Shown: piece by piece, positions 1-32,113 of the stretch
Position numbering within the stretch: the first letter of the stretch is position 1
Layout: each line of letters opens with the position of its first letter
Origin: Branchipolynoe longqiensis
Lineage: Eukaryota > Annelida > Polychaeta > Phyllodocida > Polynoidae
Direction of reading: 5' to 3'
Assembly (NCBI GenBank): GCA_030323885.1
Contig: CM059196.1
Span: 36,620,481 to 36,684,480, forward strand
DNA length: 64,000 bases
Position numbers and translations under genes: made by a program
The notes under the pieces: model-generated
Databases searched by the model: none
Told to the model about the DNA's origin: nothing
The model's input: only the letters and a program-made list of their open reading frames with translations

Positions 1-1106
1 GTAGCGGCTGGTATGATTCAGAAGAAACAGAAGTCAACCTGACACCAAATAGCATGTTTAACTGCAAAATGTCCCATATTCTCATCCACTTTTGGGTGGA
101 AAGTGGCATGCTAGTTAATTGTTTGTTGGTAAACATTTTTTTTTTTCAGCGCCGAAGCACTGGTCTTCCGGCCATGCTTAATTAACTTCAGTCATTTGGA
201 GAAAAACAAAATTCAACTCTGACATATGCACAAAAACTTCATATGAATATGGATTCTGCTATTATTTGGAATGTTTTTACTTTTGTTTTCCACGTCACAA
301 AGTGGTACACAGAAATCTGCCAAATCTTGATCTTTCATCCCTCTACATAGAAGAGAAGTCAATTTAATAGAACCTGCTACTTGCTGAAGCCAAAGTGTTG
401 AGATTTTAACAAGCACACCAACATTAATTTAGCATGTTTATAGCTCAAATATCTCCTAAGTTAACCATTTTAAAGTTACTAATATAAGGTACATTACAAT
501 GACCAACAAAATATATGACAAAAACCCCCAATCACGGAACTATGCAACTTTAATCAAAAAGAAAAGAAAAAGAAGTGATACCGCAAAAGTCTGTATTCTC
601 TTCGTCTTGTCCCCATTGTCACGCATATGATTTATGTTAGTTAAAAATAGAAACTCAGGCTGTCAAGTCTAGACAAAAAAAGAAAGACCACGCATGGCCC
701 TTACTTTCCATGCTTGCTAAACTTTTCTGCCATGTGGCCTAAACAAATATTGATGTTTCCGTTTCCCGACCGACCCTGTTAGAATACACCGACTCGATTT
801 TTTTGTTTGTTAATTGCCCTCTTATGTGGTCCCGTTGAACTCAGATCTGTAGCAGGTCTTGTATGAATAGTTTGTATGAATAGTTTATATATCTACACAG
901 AGCTTGAGAAGTACTATATTAGGTGACCCTAGTGTAAATTTCAGTTTTGAGAACTATAAATTAGTTCTAAAAAAAAAATTGTTTGTCAAACCGCACACTG
1001 CAAACAATTGTTATTATATATAGATTTTTGTTTAACCTACCTACTGACCCAAAAGAATTTTCCCCATGCAACTGGAAACAGGAATGTTTTTCTTTTTGGC
1101 CTGTAC
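1..1106. other. Flank without recognised exon
   Basis: AT-rich. Only a partial family B MITE at 356-552 (inverted, ending GGAACTATGCAACTTTA) is recognised. The next SMARCD-like exon is not seen. Confidence 0.5.
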
Positions 1107-1112
1107 TGTTAC

Positions 1113-1344
1113 CAGGGATGAAAGTGGTCTCCGGGAAAAAAAGTGGAAATGCAGATATTCTCCCATAGGTTTAGCATTGTCAGGGAATCGCGGAAAATCT
1201 CCGGAAATCGGGTTTCATATATATTGGTATACGCTGCGCTGCGTAGTGCTGCGCCATCTGCACCACATATTAATATACACTGATGGTGCTACGGGGTTAA
1301 AAAATCCCGGAAATTTGCGAAATCGCGGAGATCTTTCATCCCTG
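1113..1344. mobile_element. Small hAT-like MITE beside the SMARCD-like exon 2
   Basis: Inverted ends CAGGGATGAAAG and CTTTCATCCCTG, flanked by TGTTAC on both sides (1107-1112 and 1345-1350). An orphan end with the same CAGGGATGAAAG is at about 1623, on the other side of the exon, and a related fragment at about 53575-53615. Confidence 0.7.
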
Positions 1345-1381
1345 TGTTACACACAGACCATAGAGCTAATGTAACACCTAC

Positions 1382-1550
1382 CTGGATAGCCCTGGTGGTG
1401 TTGAGGTGGTGGAGGCGGTGGCATCCCTGGCTGGCCCATTCCCATCTGGGGCCGGTGTCCCATGGGGCTGTGAACCATCACTTGACCCATCTGCTGCACC
1501 ATCTGCGGCCCCATACCCGGGTACCCCCCGCCAGTACGCTGGGGCGGGCC
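1382..1550 (-). CDS. SMARCD-like coding exon 2
   Basis: The acceptor is TATATCCAG at 1551 and the donor GTAGGT at 1381. The exon reads GPPQRTGGGYPGMG and onward, contains PMGHRPQMGMGQPGM and PPPPPPQHHQGYPG, and ends with one base of a split codon. Its composition matches exon 1 and the phase (0) is compatible. A small MITE ends 37 bp beyond the donor. Confidence 0.65.
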
Positions 1551-4500
1551 CTGGATATAAATAAACACAGTCCACACAGATTTAGATGGCTCTTATGCAT
1601 GTATGGTATGAGCGAATATTTCAGGGATGAAAGTCGGAGTAAATAATTACATAGGTGACCGTGTGACACTGTAGTCTATCATTTATGTGGATACAAAGGA
1701 GCTGACTAAATAAACAGCTCCATTCTTCTGTCATACTGCACGATGAGTTCTATTAAATACTACTTTTCTACGTCCAAACCAGTGTAAATGACAATACCGG
1801 AAAGTTCTCAGGTTTCAGCAGGATATAAACACATACTAGATTACGGATGTAGTATAACTCTGAGTATACCAAAGACAATGTACAACAAGACGTGCCACTG
1901 AGCACTTTCATATAGAAATTTCTTAAATATTCATGCAGTGGTGCCATCCCACGGCAAACAAGGCGCATTGTCTTTGATCAGGTGTAGTAGTTTTCTTACT
2001 CAGACACAATTTTATTTATGTATGGCACAGATTTAAGTGCTTAAAGTTAAAGTATGTTTGAACTTTACTATACTATATTGTTTTCATTATTAATATTAGA
2101 AGATAATACACTATAATTGTTGTACATTGTGTTTGATGGTACAGCAGTCAGGGTGGGCTAGGGGACCTGTCCAGTTACCATGTTTGCTGTATTTCATGGG
2201 CAAGTGTTGAGTGGCGTGTCTTGTATATTGCCTTTTGGTATTACTCCTGCTAGTAGTATTTGTAGATTAACTAAAGATTTGCTAGTTTGGACGAGATATG
2301 TGGGCTTAAATTATTGTTATTGAGAGATCCTGTCTCAGTGTTAATATTATCATAATGTGTGCATCTAGATAAATATTCACATGGTCATGGGAGTAACTAG
2401 TCTAGTGTGCACCGCATCCATGATCATGGTACTGACACTAGACACTAGTACTGTGGATTGCCCTACTACAGTATAACCCCATTAAACCAAACGATCGGTT
2501 AATCCAAACTTTTTTCGGCGGCCTGGCAAAATACTACCATTTATCATATAAAAAAAGTTGGTTAAACCAAAGTTGGTTAATCCAAATTATCGGTTAATCC
2601 AAACAAAATTGTTGGACCCCAGGCCACTTCTGGTACGGTTAAACCAAACTTTCATGTGGTTATGAGGTCATCTGAGACCCCACCAACTTTTTTATATGAT
2701 AAATGGTAGTATTTTGCCAGGCCGCCAAAAAAAGTTTGGATTAACCGATCGTTTGGTTTAACCGAGATTGGTTTAATGGGGTTATACTGTATACATAAAA
2801 AACAATAATCAAAGTGTCTACATAATTGTATATTACATTCATAATGCACCCGCGTTTTTGCCAAAGCTCGGTTAATCAAAACAAATTTCTAGGGTCCCTT
2901 CAAGTTTGGTTTAACGGGGTTTGTTTGTTTGTTGTCTTACGTCCTAGCAACATACCAACTTGTCCTAGCAACATACCGACTTGTGACAGCGCGCACTCCT
3001 GACAACTTTATATAGTGCTGCCCCACTGGAAGACCAGGCTGCCAGCACCATGACCTGATATCCCACTCAGTCACATTTTCCTGACACTGAGCCAACCAGT
3101 CCTTGCCCTATCCTAGTAATGCTAGCTAGGAAGTGACAAGTATCAATTTTTAAGTCATTGGTTTGACTCGACCAGGGTTCGAACCCACGATCCCATGGTC
3201 TACCAATACTTTAGTCGTAGGGCCTACTTTGCTACTATGAGTATGACGGTCTACTCTGAGGCTACTGCAGCAGTACAGGGTGATTAAAATAAATAGCCTA
3301 GGGCTAGGCTAGATCTAGATAAAGGATTCACCCGGTACTCGCAGTACACGGGTGAATACCAACCCTATATAAAAACGGTCGAAAAAGCGGGTTAATGAAT
3401 TGAGAGCCTAATTTCACAATCTAAGAAGAACAATTATTCTTTACATATGTCTTATTGATAGCCCGCTACCTTTGAGTTGAAAAATATAATATAATATCTA
3501 GTGTAATAAGTTTTAAAGTGAAATCGACGGTGTTCTGTGGCCGCCATCTTGTCTTTTTGCATTCTCTCCCATTTCACCAAGTCTGTGCCGATATAAGTAA
3601 CCATTTGACACTGGAGGCAGGCGTTCTACTTGCTGTTCCATACTAAAGCTATTTTTGCGCGTATTTACAGTACGTTGTCGTTCACCCGTGTACTACAAGT
3701 ACCGGGTGAATCTTTTATCTAGGCTAGACCTTGAGGCAGGGTTAGGGCGGCTAGGCTAGGCTATATTTAACTAAATCACCCCGTACTACTGTAGTAGATG
3801 AGTAGCCTCAACCTCAGCTCAGAAGGCTTCAGAGGTGAAATATTATTTTTATCTGTATAGGCATACTTTAGGCTACTAGTACTAATCAATTAATCTTTTT
3901 GGCTAAGTATTAAGAGTATCTCAGGATCATGAGCATGGACCATGCCCATGGTCATGGACATGGTCGGGTGGACCAGTCAGTCAGCTACTGAGCTAGGCCT
4001 AGGCCCTAGCCTAGGACTAGGTTAGGTACCCCGGAATCCGCCGGGAGCGCCACTGTCGCGGTGCGATAAAACTCGTACAACTTCTAGCGACTTTCTGAGC
4101 AGCCCAGTCATGTCGGAAAACGGCACCACATGTGCAACACATGCACACTGCATTGACTGCTACATCTGGGTTTGAACCACAACAGACTGGGGCACAGATA
4201 GAGACCATTTTCAGTGCTGTGTGACATTTGAAAGGCATTTTACCAAGCCATTCAAGTCTTCAGATGCAGAAATCAGAGCTAAGACTGCCGGGAAAGTGCA
4301 TGTTAACTATCATAATGGGAAACTTTAGCATTTTATCTTCCTAAAACTGGTCTTACATTGACTCTAACTGGAATCGCAACTCTACAATTTGATGGCCAAA
4401 AGTTGGTGTTTTGACTGGATTCTGACTCACGCGCGGCCCCCGCGGCCCGCGGGAGGGTCGAGGGATGCGTCGGGTACAGTAGTAATTAAATCAACGGTGT

Positions 4501-7331
4501 TTGGTGGTGTTTGATGGTGTTTGGTTGGGTTGTTGTTGGTTGGGTTGTTGTTGGTTGGGTTGTTGTTGGTTTGGTTGTTGGTTTGTTTGTTTGATGTTGG
4601 TGGTTGTTGGTGGTTTGGTTGGTGGTTTGGTTGTTTTGACTGGATTCTCTAGTTGAGTGACTCATGCGCGGCCCCTGCGGGAGGGTCGAGGGATGCGTCG
4701 GCTACGTTAGTCGTTAGATCAACGGTGTTTTGTTGTGTTTGGTGGTGTTTGGTTTGGTTGTTGTTGGTTTGGTTGTTGTTGGTTTGATGTTGGTGGTTTG
4801 TTGTTGGTGGTTGTTGGTTTGGTTGTTTTGACTGGATTCTCTAGTTGAGTGACTCACGCGCGGCCCCCGCGGGAGGGTCGAGGGATGCGTCGGCTACGTT
4901 AGTCGTTAGATCAACGGTGTTTTGTTGTGTTGGTGGTGTTTGGTTTGGTTGTTGTTGGTTTGGTTGTTTTGGTTTGGTTGTTGTTGGTTTGATTTTGGTT
5001 GTTGGTGGTTTGGTGTTTTGACTGGATTCTCTAGTTGAGTGACTCACGCGCGGCCCCCGCGGAGGGTCGAGGGATGCGTCGGCTACGTTAGTCGTTAGAT
5101 CAACGGTGTTTTGTTGTGTTTGGTGGTGTTTGGTTTGGTTGTTGTTGGTTTGGTTGTTGTTGTTTGGTTGTTGTTGGTTTGATTTTGGTTGTTGGTGGTT
5201 TGGTTGGTGGTTTGGTGGTTTTGACTGGATTCTCTAGTTGAGTGACTCACGCGCGGCCCCCGCGGGAGGGTCGAGGGATGCGTCGGCTACGTTAGTCGTT
5301 AGATCAACGGTGTTTTGTTGTGTTTGGTTTGGTTGTTGTTGGTTTGGTTGTTGTTGGTTTGGTTGTTGTTGGTTTGATTTTGGTTGTTGGTGGTTTGGTT
5401 GTGGTTTGGTGGTTTTGACTGGATTCTCTAGTTGAGTGACTCACACGCGGCCCCCGCGGGAGGGTCGAGGGATGCGTCGGCTACGTTAGTCGTTAGATCA
5501 ACGGTGTTTTGTTGTGGTTGGTTTGGTTGTTGTTGGTTTGGTTGTTGTTGGTTTGGTGGTTGTTGGTTTGGTTGTTGTTGGTTTGGTTGTTGTTGGTTTG
5601 GTTGTTGTTGTTGGTTTGGTTGTTGGTGGTTGTTTGGTTGCTTTGACTGGATTCCCGAGGGATGCGTCGACTACGTTAGTCGTTAGATCAACGGTGTTTT
5701 GTTGTGTTTGGTGGTGTTTGGTTAGGTACCCCGGAATCCGCCGGGAGCGCCACTGTCGCCGGTGCGATAAAACTCGTACAACTTCTTGCGACTTTCTGAG
5801 CAGCCCAGTCATGTCGGAAAACGGCACACTGCACACAGGCACACTGCATTGACTGCTACATCTGGGTTTGATTGTTGGTTGTTTGAATCACCTTGATGTC
5901 AAGTTTGATCAGGATCAAACCATTAATAAAGAAACTGGAGTTATGGGGATGATTGTATTACGGTTGCCATGGAAACCAACATTTTTATGGTTGCCATGGA
6001 AACCTACATTTATCTCTGATCTAATTTATTTATATCAGTTTTGATAAGCTGAGGTGATTTGCCAGACCAAGAAGAACCTTAATGTGACATTTCATCGGGA
6101 TCTGACCATTATTAAAAAAGAGCTACAGTTGACTGATATTGTATGCGGGAGTGATTGTATTACGGTTGCCATGGAAACCTACATTTTCCTGTGATCTAAT
6201 TTTTGTATATCCGTTTTGATAAGCTGGGGTGATTTGGTATAAGAAGAACCTTGATGTCAAGTTTGATCAGGAACAAACCATTAATAAAGTGCAGTTGTAG
6301 GCATGATTGTATTACGGTTGCCATGGAAACCAACATTTTTCTGTGATCTAATTTTTTTATATCAGTTTTGATAAGCTGAGGTGATTTGACAGACCAAGAA
6401 GAACCTTGATGTGAAATTTCATCAGGATCTGACCATTATTTAAAAATAGCTACAGTTGACTCATATTGTAGGTGGGAGTGATTGCATTATGGTTGCCATG
6501 GAAACCTATATTTTCCGGTGATCTAATTTTTATATATCAGTTTTGATAAGCTGGGGTGATTTGGTATATGAAGAAGAACCTTGGTGTGAAGTTTGATCAG
6601 GATAGGATCATTAATAAAGAAACTACAAGGAAATGTTGTTATAATTAGTCTATTTAACAGCCCTAAATAAGGCACTTCTCTAGTGCATTAGCTAATACAA
6701 AAAATCTTAAATTCAAATGCACATATCTCATTCAATTTTTGGAATATCTTAAAAATTCAAAAAGCATATTGCTTTTGATTCATTGGAGCTTCCAATGAAA
6801 TTATAATTTGAATGTTTGGAATAATTTGAAAATTTTACTGGGGTACCTAACTAGGTCTAGCTAGGCCTAGCCCTAGCCTAGGACTAGTAGGAGTAGGAGT
6901 AGGACGATGGTATCAGCCTCTGCATATTTACATGACGTGACTGACACTAAACTGTGCTGTGGTAGACTAGTACATGCATTATATGTATACATGAAATCCT
7001 CTATATTCTCTGTGTGTTACGTTCAGGGCACAATTAATTAAAATAAATATCAAAACACAGCCGGATGAGCCCGTTGGTTTTAAGTTCTAACGCTTTGTTC
7101 TCGACCGCAGGTGACGCAGTGCCAGTGGTGAAAACCAAATGGAGATGCTGCCGTGCTGATTATAGCGTAAATTCAAGATGATTCGCTCCGCAATTTGCAC
7201 AGAAGACGCAAAAGTAATCTTACAGGGTAACCCCCTTGTTGATAACGCGAAGTCATCGGTGGACCCGGTGAAGGATAGCGTTGTTGCTGCATGTTTGGCG
7301 TAGGGTAGCCGGGCGCTGGTCTGGCCGCCAT
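1382..7331 (-). CDS. SMARCD/BAF60-like gene, first two coding exons (partial)
   Basis: Two exons join in phase 0: 7331-7224 (36 codons, starting at an ATG) and 1550-1382 (56 codons plus 1 nt, donor GTAGGT). The predicted N-terminus begins MAARPAPGYP and is rich in Gly, Pro, Met and Gln, with repeated GYPG/GGGYPG motifs and a run of six prolines, so it is intrinsically disordered. SMARCD (BAF60) subunits of SWI/SNF chromatin remodellers have such an N-terminus, human SMARCD1 also begins MAAR, and in human SMARCD3 and CDK5 lie in the same chromosomal region (7q36), which fits the position beside CDK5. The diagnostic SWIB domain would lie left of the window, so the family call is inferred. Other disordered nuclear proteins such as SS18 or SSBP relatives are possible. 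The 5.7-kb intron is packed with repeats. That both exons are coding is well supported by matching phase, composition and consensus splice sites. Confidence 0.6.
1640..2466. other. SMARCD-like intron, unremarkable
   Basis: AT-rich sequence with no exon, long open frame or repeat that I recognise. Confidence 0.45.
2467..2791. mobile_element. Tc1/pogo-like palindromic MITE
   Basis: Long inverted repeat: the left arm (about 2469-2565) and right arm (about 2690-2789) are near-complementary, ends CAGTATAACCCCATTAAACC, bounded by TA. A related terminus TTTGGTTTAACGGGGTT at about 2904-2920 suggests a second, nested copy. Confidence 0.8.
2922..3212 (-). mobile_element. SINE family 1 copy
   Basis: tRNA-derived SINE read on the minus strand: a head with the B-box-like GGTTCGAACCC, body TTAAAAATTGATACTTG and GATATCAGGTCATGGTGCTG, and tail ending near CGTAAGACAACAAAC. 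It contributes RNA polymerase III promoter-like boxes. Confidence 0.85.
3316..3721. mobile_element. Mutator-like MITE, family A, copy 1
   Basis: 406 bp with inverted ends TAGATAAAGGATTCACCCGG and its complement, and conserved interior GGCCGCCATCTTGTC/TTTTTGCATTCTCTCCCA. Flanks GGCTAGATC and GGCTAGACC form a 9-bp near-perfect target duplication. Confidence 0.85.
4412..5700. repeat. GT-rich minisatellite, units of about 190-230 bp
   Basis: Six to seven units starting GACTGGATTCTCTAGTTGAG (at about 4412, 4638, 4829, 5019, 5222, 5415, 5644), each with a GC-rich core CGCGGCCCCCGCGGGAGGGT followed by a TTGGTTTGGTTGTTG stretch of variable length. The open frames here are by-products of the repeat. 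Confidence 0.9.
5880..6610. repeat. Dimeric (higher-order) tandem repeat, period about 340 bp
   Basis: Alternating half-units share ATTACGGTTGCCATGGAAACC (at about 5955, 6157, 6310, with a diverged copy at 6485), but differ in the block before them: TTGATGTCAAGTTTGATCAGG versus AATGTGACATTTCATCGGG. Halves A and B alternate, giving an A-B-A-B-A order. Confidence 0.8.
7224..7331 (-). CDS. SMARCD-like coding exon 1
   Basis: The start ATG is at 7331-7329 and 36 codons follow to a CCT|GTAAGA donor at 7224/7223. The encoded peptide starts MAARPAPGYPTPNMQQQRYP and ends QQGGYP. A different frame of the same DNA stays open for 84 codons, but it lacks the Gly/Pro/Gln composition and does not continue into exon 2. 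This frame does. Confidence 0.62.
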
Positions 7332-7398
7332 AGTGAATCACGTTGAAGTCGCGCTCTCGGCGAGATTTCTGCGGAAATCTATCAACATCAGTTGGGAG
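7332..7398. promoter_or_regulatory. 67-bp divergent inter-ATG region (SMARCD-like / CDK5)
   Basis: Only 67 bp separate the minus-strand ATG at 7331 from the CDK5 ATG at 7399. Core promoters and both 5'UTRs must therefore overlap, or lie inside the opposite gene's first exon, unless untranscribed-looking upstream exons exist. No TATA box is visible. The stretch is moderately GC-rich with several CG dinucleotides, in keeping with a bidirectional housekeeping promoter. Confidence 0.55.
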
Positions 7399-28194
<20,796 letters not shown>

Positions 28195-28480
28195 CAAAGG
28201 GTCAGTCAGGGTCATGGTTTGGGTCGGGTCGGGGTTGGGGCCAGGGTCACGGTTGGAGTCTCGGTTGGGGATGTTTTTGAGGTAGGAACATGCGATTGGC
28301 TTGAATAGCGTATGTGTTTTTTAAAGGAATTCAACCATCATAAACTGAAGTTTGTATATTTTAGAGCCATATTTAAATTCACATGACTTGGAATGTGTTT
28401 TTGAATGGAATTCAACAAATAAAAACTGATTCTTGTATATTTTAGAGCCATATTTTAATTCACATGACTTAGAATTTTTT
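28195..28480 (+). terminator. CDK5: CDK5 3'UTR with candidate polyadenylation signal
   Basis: The stop is followed by a G-rich stretch (about 28200-28275) of GGGTCGGG/GGGGTTGGGG type runs that could fold as an RNA quadruplex. Then comes a two-copy repeat of about 85 bp (28318-28480). A consensus AATAAA occurs at 28418-28423 and is the best candidate polyadenylation signal. The real cleavage site is not determinable from sequence alone. Confidence 0.4.
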
Positions 28481-29082
28481 CTTCTGCGCTGATTATTGCA
28501 AGCATAATCTATGTTTAACACTGCAGCAATTATACACACGAGGAGTCGCTCTTTATTAACAAAATTCGCTTTCTAACCGAACCGTGCGTGGGCAAGTCCT
28601 CCGAATGTGAAGATGAAATAAGAATAATAATCACCACACAATTATTAATGAGATCTATCATGTTGAACGTAATAACTGCATCATATTTTAGGCTCCTTTC
28701 CGAAAAGTATACTGAGCAATTTGCAATAGCAAATAGATTGCAGAGCGTGTCTGTTCGTCTAGGAAGGGTTCCTGCAGCTCTTGAAAACCGTTGAATATCA
28801 TGGAATTGAAATAGACATTTTCCATGAATCATAGAATTTGAACTATCTTGGTACGAAATTTTGCATTTGTCTATGTTGAAATGTAGAATTCATTTACTTT
28901 ATACCTCTATTCAAAATTATTATGTTGGTTTACTTACTGAGTAGTTTTCCTGATGGATATGTGTATGCAACATGTTAATATGTTCACACTTAGAGGCCCC
29001 TAGCCACCGTGTATTGGCAATATCCAATAAGAATTGGGGTTACATGTAGTTTGGAGGAAACATGTGGGGTGCTGATTTCTAT
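28480..29082. other. Intergenic, nothing recognised
   Basis: AT-rich DNA downstream of CDK5; no exon-like segment seen on either strand. Confidence 0.45.
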
Positions 29083-29776
29083 TACAGCTGCATAGTCTGA
29101 TGAAGCATCAAAATTTCAAAACCAAAGCAATTGACAATATTCACAATGCATGCAACATCTGACGGCGCTGACAAACACTATGGTTGTGGGACTGTAGCCA
29201 CAGCGCATACAAAAGCTATGGAAATTACTAACTTTCAAATGCACGTATGTCAGGCAAATTTTGGGATATTTTGACAATTCCAAAAATATATTGCTTTTGG
29301 GTCATTGGAGCTTCCAAGAAAAATAAAATGTTTGTGTTTGTACCCTTTTGAAGATTTTAGGAGGGTACCAAAATAGTCAGTCACTATTAATACACAATAT
29401 TCACAATGCATGCGACATCTGACGGCGACGACGAACACTACGGTTGCGCGACCGTGACCACAGCGCATATGTGGTAATATCCTCTATTATCTAGAATTGA
29501 TACGCATATCTAACTTAGATACTGGTGCACTTATTAAGCATTTAAAAACGGAGTCATTTTAATATAACCTGTTACTGCAGAAGCCTATTGTGTCAGAGAT
29601 TTGATGTGCTTGCCAAAACTAATTTGATGTGTTTGCACTTCAAATATCTCAAAACTTAGCCATTTAAGATTAAATTAATTTCAAACTAAAGTGAGGTAGA
29701 TAGATTATGATATTTACTTTAATATATTTATCTCAGAAAAATGACAAACTCAAAGCTATAGAACTATGCAACTTAA
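29083..29776. mobile_element. MITE family B copy (inverted) split by another repeat
   Basis: 29083-29125 and 29485-29776 are the two parts of one family B copy. The 29126-29484 insert carries two diverged copies of a unit containing CATCTGACGGCG (29130-29215 and 29393-29472) around a block shared with 6700-6848. Confidence 0.65.
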
Positions 29777-29975
29777 TCAGTCATGGAAATATGGAATTTT
29801 GTCATGATTCACGACGCAGACAAGAGTTTAAAAGGGCTTTTATTTTGAAGGACTGTAGGCTACAAGTTCATGAATGTCAAGTAGTTAATCTAAATATGAA
29901 TTTGAGTCCCAGTGGCCAGAGTGTCGTTCAACCCTACACAATTAACTCTAGTTGATTGATCGGTTGGGTGGGCGG

Positions 29976-30369
29976 TAGATACAAGATTGACCCCGTACTT
30001 GCAGAAGGGGTGAGACAACCCATTTTAATAAGTGGCGAAAGGAGGTATAGATGAAATGAGCTGATAAAGTCTTAATTTAAGAAGCAAAATATATTCTTCA
30101 TGCATCTTTATAATTATTTACCAACTACTTTTGACTTAAAAAATATAATAAAACATGTGGTTTAATGAACTTTAAAAGTGAATTCTATCGTCACCATCTT
30201 GTCTTTTTGCATTCTCTCCCATTTCGCTAACTCTGTGCCGATATAAGTAGCCATTTGATAGTGGAACCAGGAATTCCACTTCCTGTTCCATACTAAAGCA
30301 ATTTCCACCCGTATTTAGACTACGTTGTCATTCACCCCTACTGCAAGAACGGGGTGAATCTTTCATCTA
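29976..30369. mobile_element. MITE family A, copy 3
   Basis: Ends TAGATACAAGATTGACCCC and GAATCTTTCATCTA; interior contains CCATCTTGTCTTTTTGCATT. No clear target duplication, so it is an older copy. Confidence 0.8.
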
Positions 30370-32113
30370 CCTGGCCCCATGGAATCGGGACTGACGGCGA
30401 ATGTCGGTTTAAGCCTAAACGACAGGTTCAAGTTTTGCCGCCTGAAAGTTTGTAATATAGCGATATAGCGAATGGTAGACAGGAAGTATGAACACTTATT
30501 TGTCTCTCAATTTTGTCGTCATTTTTTTTGTTTTTGTTTTTTTGGTACATTAGTTGTCCCAAGCAGGGGAAATCCCAGTCACAGACGACTGGTCTTCCCC
30601 ACTCCACTGCTGGTCGATAGAAAGCCCGAGCCTACACTTTTACCGACCCAAGGGATTTTTAACCTCCCACACCACATAGACATGGTATGAGAGTAACCGG
30701 CCTTTGATGGCGCTGTAAGTTATACATAGCGGTGGAAACCACTCCACCACGATGGCACCACAGTTGGCAATTCGAGGGCGCCCGGTAGAAAAGTAACGTC
30801 TTCCGGCGCCAGAATTACCCTTTTAGCGGGAAACAGGCCTAATTTCCCTGGAGTTAAGTTGCATAGTCCGATGGTTTTGAATTTCTGTATTTTTTCTGAG
30901 TTAAATATATTAGATCAATCACTAGTATCTACTTTACATTAGTTCAAAGTTACTTTCATTTTAAATGGTAAAGTTTTGAGATATTTTGAGTGCAAACATG
31001 GAAACAAATGCTTAATAAGTGCATCAGTATTTAAGTTAGATATGTAAAATCAAATTTTGATATTTGGTTTGGTTTTGAAAATTTGGTATTTCATCGGACT
31101 ATGCAGCTTTAAATGACTAAGTTTTGAAACAAAGCATGTACAATTAGTTTTGGCAAGCATGCCAAAACTCTGACACCATAGGCTTCTGCAGTAATGTATT
31201 CTATTAAATTGCCTCAGTATTCACTTCTATGTGGTGACAAGTATTTAATAAGTGCATCAGTATCTAAGATATGTAGAATCAATTCTGGATAATTGTTTTC
31301 GTTTGGAAAATGTTATGCTTCATCGGACTATGCAGCTTTAATTGCAGAATTGAATATGCAGGAACTCTGCTAGGGCCTTGAATTGAGGCGAAAGGTCGGG
31401 GCAGGTAGGGGGGGGGGTGCATTGTGGGAGTGGCCTAAGAGGGATGTGGCCAAGAGACGAGACTTGGCAGAATTAAGCTGTTTTTAACTAACAGGATATG
31501 GAACATGGAATGCAGCATAGCTTCCTTATGGCTCCATATAGGCGGAATGTGGATTGACTGATCGCTTCAGGTCATGAGCCCTATTGGCCGGAATAAACAG
31601 CGCTGTCCTATTATTAGAGCCTTGTGACGTAAGAACGCTGGGGAGTAATGCAGTGGAGCGTATCTGCCAGGGAGACCAGTGTAGTTCAATCCGTATACTG
31701 CATTCCGCTTTTACGCGTGCAGTATTCAGTCGTGGGTGGCTTTCGGCGGGATTTAGCCACATTGCTGAGTGTCAATCAGCTAAAGCTTGCCTCACACCAG
31801 CTGATAATTTGACTTGATCAAGAACCCGGTTATAAAATACTTTCTTATTTTTTAAATTTTTAAACAACATTCGGGCGTGGAGCTATATCAGTATTAAATC
31901 AGATATAGGGCCACATTAAACATTAATTATATAACTAAAGCGTGCAAATGGGATTTCCGATCCCCGATTTCCGGTGCTCAAGTCAAATAATCGAGTAGTG
32001 TATTGTACTCTTTAACGCTGCATGAGGTGAGTTTTCTTGTTAGTCGGACTTTAACATCTTGGACGCTGTGGTTTCATCTTGAAGTAGAACCCCTAAGATA
32101 TGGTTTTTGTTAT
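30370..32113. other. Intergenic with family B MITE pieces and unclassified blocks
   Basis: Two family B pieces (30856-31111, 31112-31342). 30500-30840 and 31380-31800 are moderately GC-rich and probably repeat-derived, but matched nothing else in the window. Confidence 0.4.

Larger units (their letters stand above)
4022..6848. mobile_element. 2.8-kb composite repeat element with two internal arrays
   Basis: Bounded by inverted TTAGGTACCCC (4022) and GGGGTACCTAA (to 6851) and by similar CTAGGCCTAG-rich sequence on both sides. It contains a 150-bp module (CCGCCGGGAGCGCCACTGTC...) at 4022-4180, a G/T-rich array at 4412-5700, a second direct copy of the 150-bp module at 5722-5875, a different array at 5880-6610, and a terminal block (6640-6848) also found at 29225-29372. 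No transposase is seen. Confidence 0.55.

Noticed and set aside
5238..5852. Open frames rich in Trp/Phe/Gly/Cys or Val/Gly/Leu, and Thr/Lys/Pro on the other strand
   Set aside because: Translations of the TTGGTTTGGTTGTTG repeat; both strands open, no independent coding signal.
7087..7341. 84-codon minus-strand open frame starting MIHYGGQTSARL
   Set aside because: A shadow of the real exon: another frame of the same DNA gives MAARPAPGYP, ends at a good donor and joins exon 2 in phase.
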